DNA of 54,953 bases, taken from positions 1-54,953 of the forward strand of contig CAIFEZ010000024.1 of the NCBI GenBank assembly GCA_903789595.1, given 5' to 3'. Under the pieces are notes generated by a model, which searched no databases, was not told where the DNA came from, and saw only the letters and a list, made by a program, of their open reading frames with translations. The position numbers and the translations under genes were made by a program. This DNA comes from an uncultured eubacterium 1-6 (GTDB lineage Bacteria > Bacillota > Clostridia > Lachnospirales > Lachnospiraceae). Shown here one piece after another: positions 52,949 to 54,953 of this stretch. The first letter of the stretch is position 1. Each line of letters starts with the position of its first letter.

Positions 52949-53188
52949 TTACTGCTCGATCAGATACGGTTTAAGAACCTCCATGACAGACTCGAGCTCG
53001 GAGCCTTCTGTGTGAATGTTCAGATCAATCGGTTTGGAAAGATCAAGGCTGAAGATACCCATGATGGACTTTGCGTCGATGACGTATCTTCCAGACACAA
53101 GATCAAAATCAAAGTCAAACTTCGAGATTGCGTTTACAAAGTTCTTTACTTTATCGATTGAATTTAATGAAATCTGTACCGTTTGCAT
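52949..53188 (-). CDS. HPr-fold protein without active histidine
   Basis: This 79-residue protein aligns with HPr over its whole length and keeps the serine segment as IDAKSIMGIFSLDL. The first helix region, where HPr has its phosphorylatable histidine, reads NSIDKVKNFVN, so it cannot carry phosphate from enzyme I. GGGAGG precedes the start. Proteins of this kind are common in clostridia next to unrelated genes, and their role is not established. It is the second such paralogue in the window besides crh. Confidence 0.85.
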   Translation of the reverse strand: MQTVQISLNSIDKVKNFVNAISKFDFDFDLVSGRYVIDAKSIMGIFSLDLSKPIDLNIHTEGSELESVMEVLKPYLIEQ

Positions 53189-53277
53189 TTTATATCCTCC
53201 CTTTTATATCGAAATTGCAGTAGTTTTCTTTAGTATTCGCTTCAATAATCTTAATGGTAAACAGGAGAAAAGTCAAG

Positions 53278-54591
53278 GTGTCAAGAGGAAAAAAGGCGGC
53301 TCTGCACAATCTGGGATGCAAGGTGAATGCCTATGAGCTGGAGGCTATGCAGCAGATGCTGGAGAAGGCCGGATATGACATTGTGCCCTTTGAACCCGGC
53401 GCGGATGTCTATGTGATCAATACATGCACGGTGACCAATATTGCAGACCGGAAATCAAGGCAGATGCTGCACAAGGCAAAGAAAATGAATCCGGACGCGA
53501 TCGTGGCGGCTGTGGGCTGTTACGCGCAGGTCAGAGGAGAGGAGCTTGAGAAGGATCCGGCCATTGATCTTGTTATCGGAAGCAACCGCAAGGAGGATCT
53601 GATCCGGGAACTGGAGCAGTTCGGGAGTAGCGGAGAGAAACAGCTTGACACAAGCGACTGGTCTGTGGACCGTATGTACGAGAATCTGCAGATCGACCGA
53701 ACGGAGGAGCATACGAGGGCATTCATTAAGGTACAGGACGGCTGCAATCAGTTCTGCAGCTACTGTATCATTCCCTACGCAAGAGGCCGTGTCCGCAGCC
53801 GGAAGATTCCGGATGTGAGGGAAGAGGTTGTGAGGCTTGCATCTTCCGGGGTTCGGGAGATCGTCGTGACGGGCATTCATCTGTGCTCCTACGGACGGGA
53901 CATGGGAGAGGGAGAGGATCTGGTGGCTCTTCTTCGCGCCATTCATGATGTTGAGGGAATCGAGAGAATTCGTCTGGGATCCCTCGAGCCCGGGTCGATG
54001 AGCGAGGACGTAATTCGAAGCCTCAGCGGAATGCATAAGGTATGCCCGCATTTCCATCTCTCCTTACAGAGCGGCTGCGCCAGGACGCTCCGGAATATGA
54101 ACCGCCACTATACACCGGAGCAGTTTATGGAAGTGGTCCGGCTTCTGAGAAAGTACTATGAGCATCCTGCGATTACGACGGACATCATAACCGGCTTTCC
54201 GGGCGAGACAGAGGAGGACTTTGAGGAATCCAGAAGATTTGTGACGGATGTGCATTTTTTTGAGACACACATCTTCCCGTACTCCCGAAGAGAAGGAACC
54301 AGGGCGGCCGCAATGAAGGATCAGAATACGGAGGCGGTCAAGAAACAGCGGGGAGCGGTGCTCCGGGAGACAGATCTCCGGCGCAGAAAGGAATTTCTGA
54401 ATTACTATATCGGAAAGCCGGTTGAGGTTCTGTTCGAGGAGAGGATTGAGATGAACGGCAGAAGCTATTGGACGGGTCACGGAAGAGAATATCAGAAGAT
54501 ACTGCTCGCCGATACCAGAGACCTCACCAATCAGATGCTGGTGGTTATGCCGCAGTCGATTGTGTCGGAGGAGTATCTGCTCTCGGTCTGA
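53278..54591 (+). CDS. mtaB: tRNA t6A37 methylthiotransferase MtaB
   Basis: MtaB turns t6A37 of tRNA into ms2t6A by adding a methylthio group. The ~437-residue radical-SAM enzyme has three cluster cysteines in the N-terminal domain (LGCKVNAYE, NTCTVT, VGCYAQ), the radical-SAM motif CNQFCSYC near 155, and a C-terminal TRAM domain. I prefer GTG 53278, because AGGAG lies 10 bases upstream; ATG 53254 has no ribosome-binding site. It complements the Sua5/TsaC gene in the same window, which starts the t6A pathway. Confidence 0.95.
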   Translation: MSRGKKAALHNLGCKVNAYELEAMQQMLEKAGYDIVPFEPGADVYVINTCTVTNIADRKSRQMLHKAKKMNPDAIVAAVGCYAQVRGEELEKDPAIDLVIGSNRKEDLIRELEQFGSSGEKQLDTSDWSVDRMYENLQIDRTEEHTRAFIKVQDGCNQFCSYCIIPYARGRVRSRKIPDVREEVVRLASSGVREIVVTGIHLCSYGRDMGEGEDLVALLRAIHDVEGIERIRLGSLEPGSMSEDVIRSLSGMHKVCPHFHLSLQSGCARTLRNMNRHYTPEQFMEVVRLLRKYYEHPAITTDIITGFPGETEEDFEESRRFVTDVHFFETHIFPYSRREGTRAAAMKDQNTEAVKKQRGAVLRETDLRRRKEFLNYYIGKPVEVLFEERIEMNGRSYWTGHGREYQKILLADTRDLTNQMLVVMPQSIVSEEYLLSV

Positions 54592-54953
54592 AGGCGTTCT
54601 GAAGCCGTTTGATCAGGAGCGGCAGCCGTCCGATCACGAATGGCAACCGGCTTGCCAATCGCGGATATCTGGTTTATAATGAATCATTACGAGTGTTCGG
54701 ACACCTGTGGAATATGCGGAGGCGCACGTCAGAGAGCGGTCCGCAGGATATGCGGGATATCGTGGAGGCAGCGGCACAGGTTTGAATCGGCAAATATGGA
54801 GACTGGTCACGGCATGCCTGAATGGCAAGGATGCAAAGCTTTTAAAGACGGTTATAATCGGGCAAAGGTATGCCTGATTTGCCGTTTCGGCGGCGTGCAC
54901 CAATGTCATGCAGTTAAGGAGGAGAAAAACCACGATAAAAAAATACGATGTTA
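54592..54953 (+). other. Leader region at the window end with a strong promoter
   Basis: TTGCCA (54652-54657) and a perfect TATAAT (54675-54680) are 17 bases apart. About 235 bases of leader follow, including GTGT-TCGG-ACAC and other short hairpins. AAGGAGGAG then appears at about 54916, near the window end. The coding start (the codons for IKKYDV follow AACCACG) is cut off or uses an unusual codon. No known riboswitch was recognised in the leader. Confidence 0.5.

Overview
The window reads as chromosomal DNA of a low-to-mid GC Firmicute, most likely a gut-type clostridium of the Lachnospiraceae. The reasons are the HrcA/CIRCE heat-shock operon, a valine T-box in front of valS, a rapZ-whiA-crh cluster, MecA, DivIVA, a NifS-ThiI pair, and strong AGGAGG ribosome-binding sites. 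The genus cannot be fixed from the sequence alone. Almost every gene lies on the + strand; the exceptions are mecA and one HPr-like gene. No tRNA, rRNA, CRISPR array or transposase gene was seen.

Region 1 (1-13.9 kb) is a defence island and looks like accessory DNA. It holds a complete type I restriction subunit (hsdR), a DUF262/HNH/DUF5655 nuclease of the GmrSD kind, an N-terminally truncated hsdM, a full hsdS and a tyrosine recombinase. These are followed by two small hypothetical ORFs, a second hsdS half carrying a different recognition domain, a deleted remnant of a second recombinase, a broken DUF1016 nuclease gene, and a second, unrelated hsdR with an N-terminal DUF4145 domain. The repeated unit [hsdS 3' half + recombinase] suggests a specificity-shuffling locus that is partly decaying.

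Region 2 (13.9-22.4 kb) has a rhamnose operon start (rhaB-rhaA, with a palindromic leader) and a histidine phosphatase. It also has a cobalamin riboswitch with its own promoter and terminator but no convincing gene behind it, and a large EAL phosphodiesterase flanked by two degenerate GGDEF domains.

Region 3 (22.4-35 kb) is core: T-box-valS, an LtaS-like sulfatase-fold membrane enzyme, folC, a TPR membrane protein, murB, rapZ, whiA and crh, closed by a bidirectional terminator facing mecA.

Region 4 (35-55 kb) is also core: a GH18 cell-wall hydrolase, divIVA, a Sua5/TsaC-type enzyme, rpiB, upp, dCMP deaminase, a cupin, hrcA-grpE-dnaK-dnaJ, prmA-rsmE, nifS-thiI, a second HPr-like gene and mtaB. 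Gaps in this part carry two families of non-coding dispersed repeats. Family A has terminal inverted repeats and a nested palindrome. Family B is a hairpin whose two full copies differ by a compensatory base-pair change.
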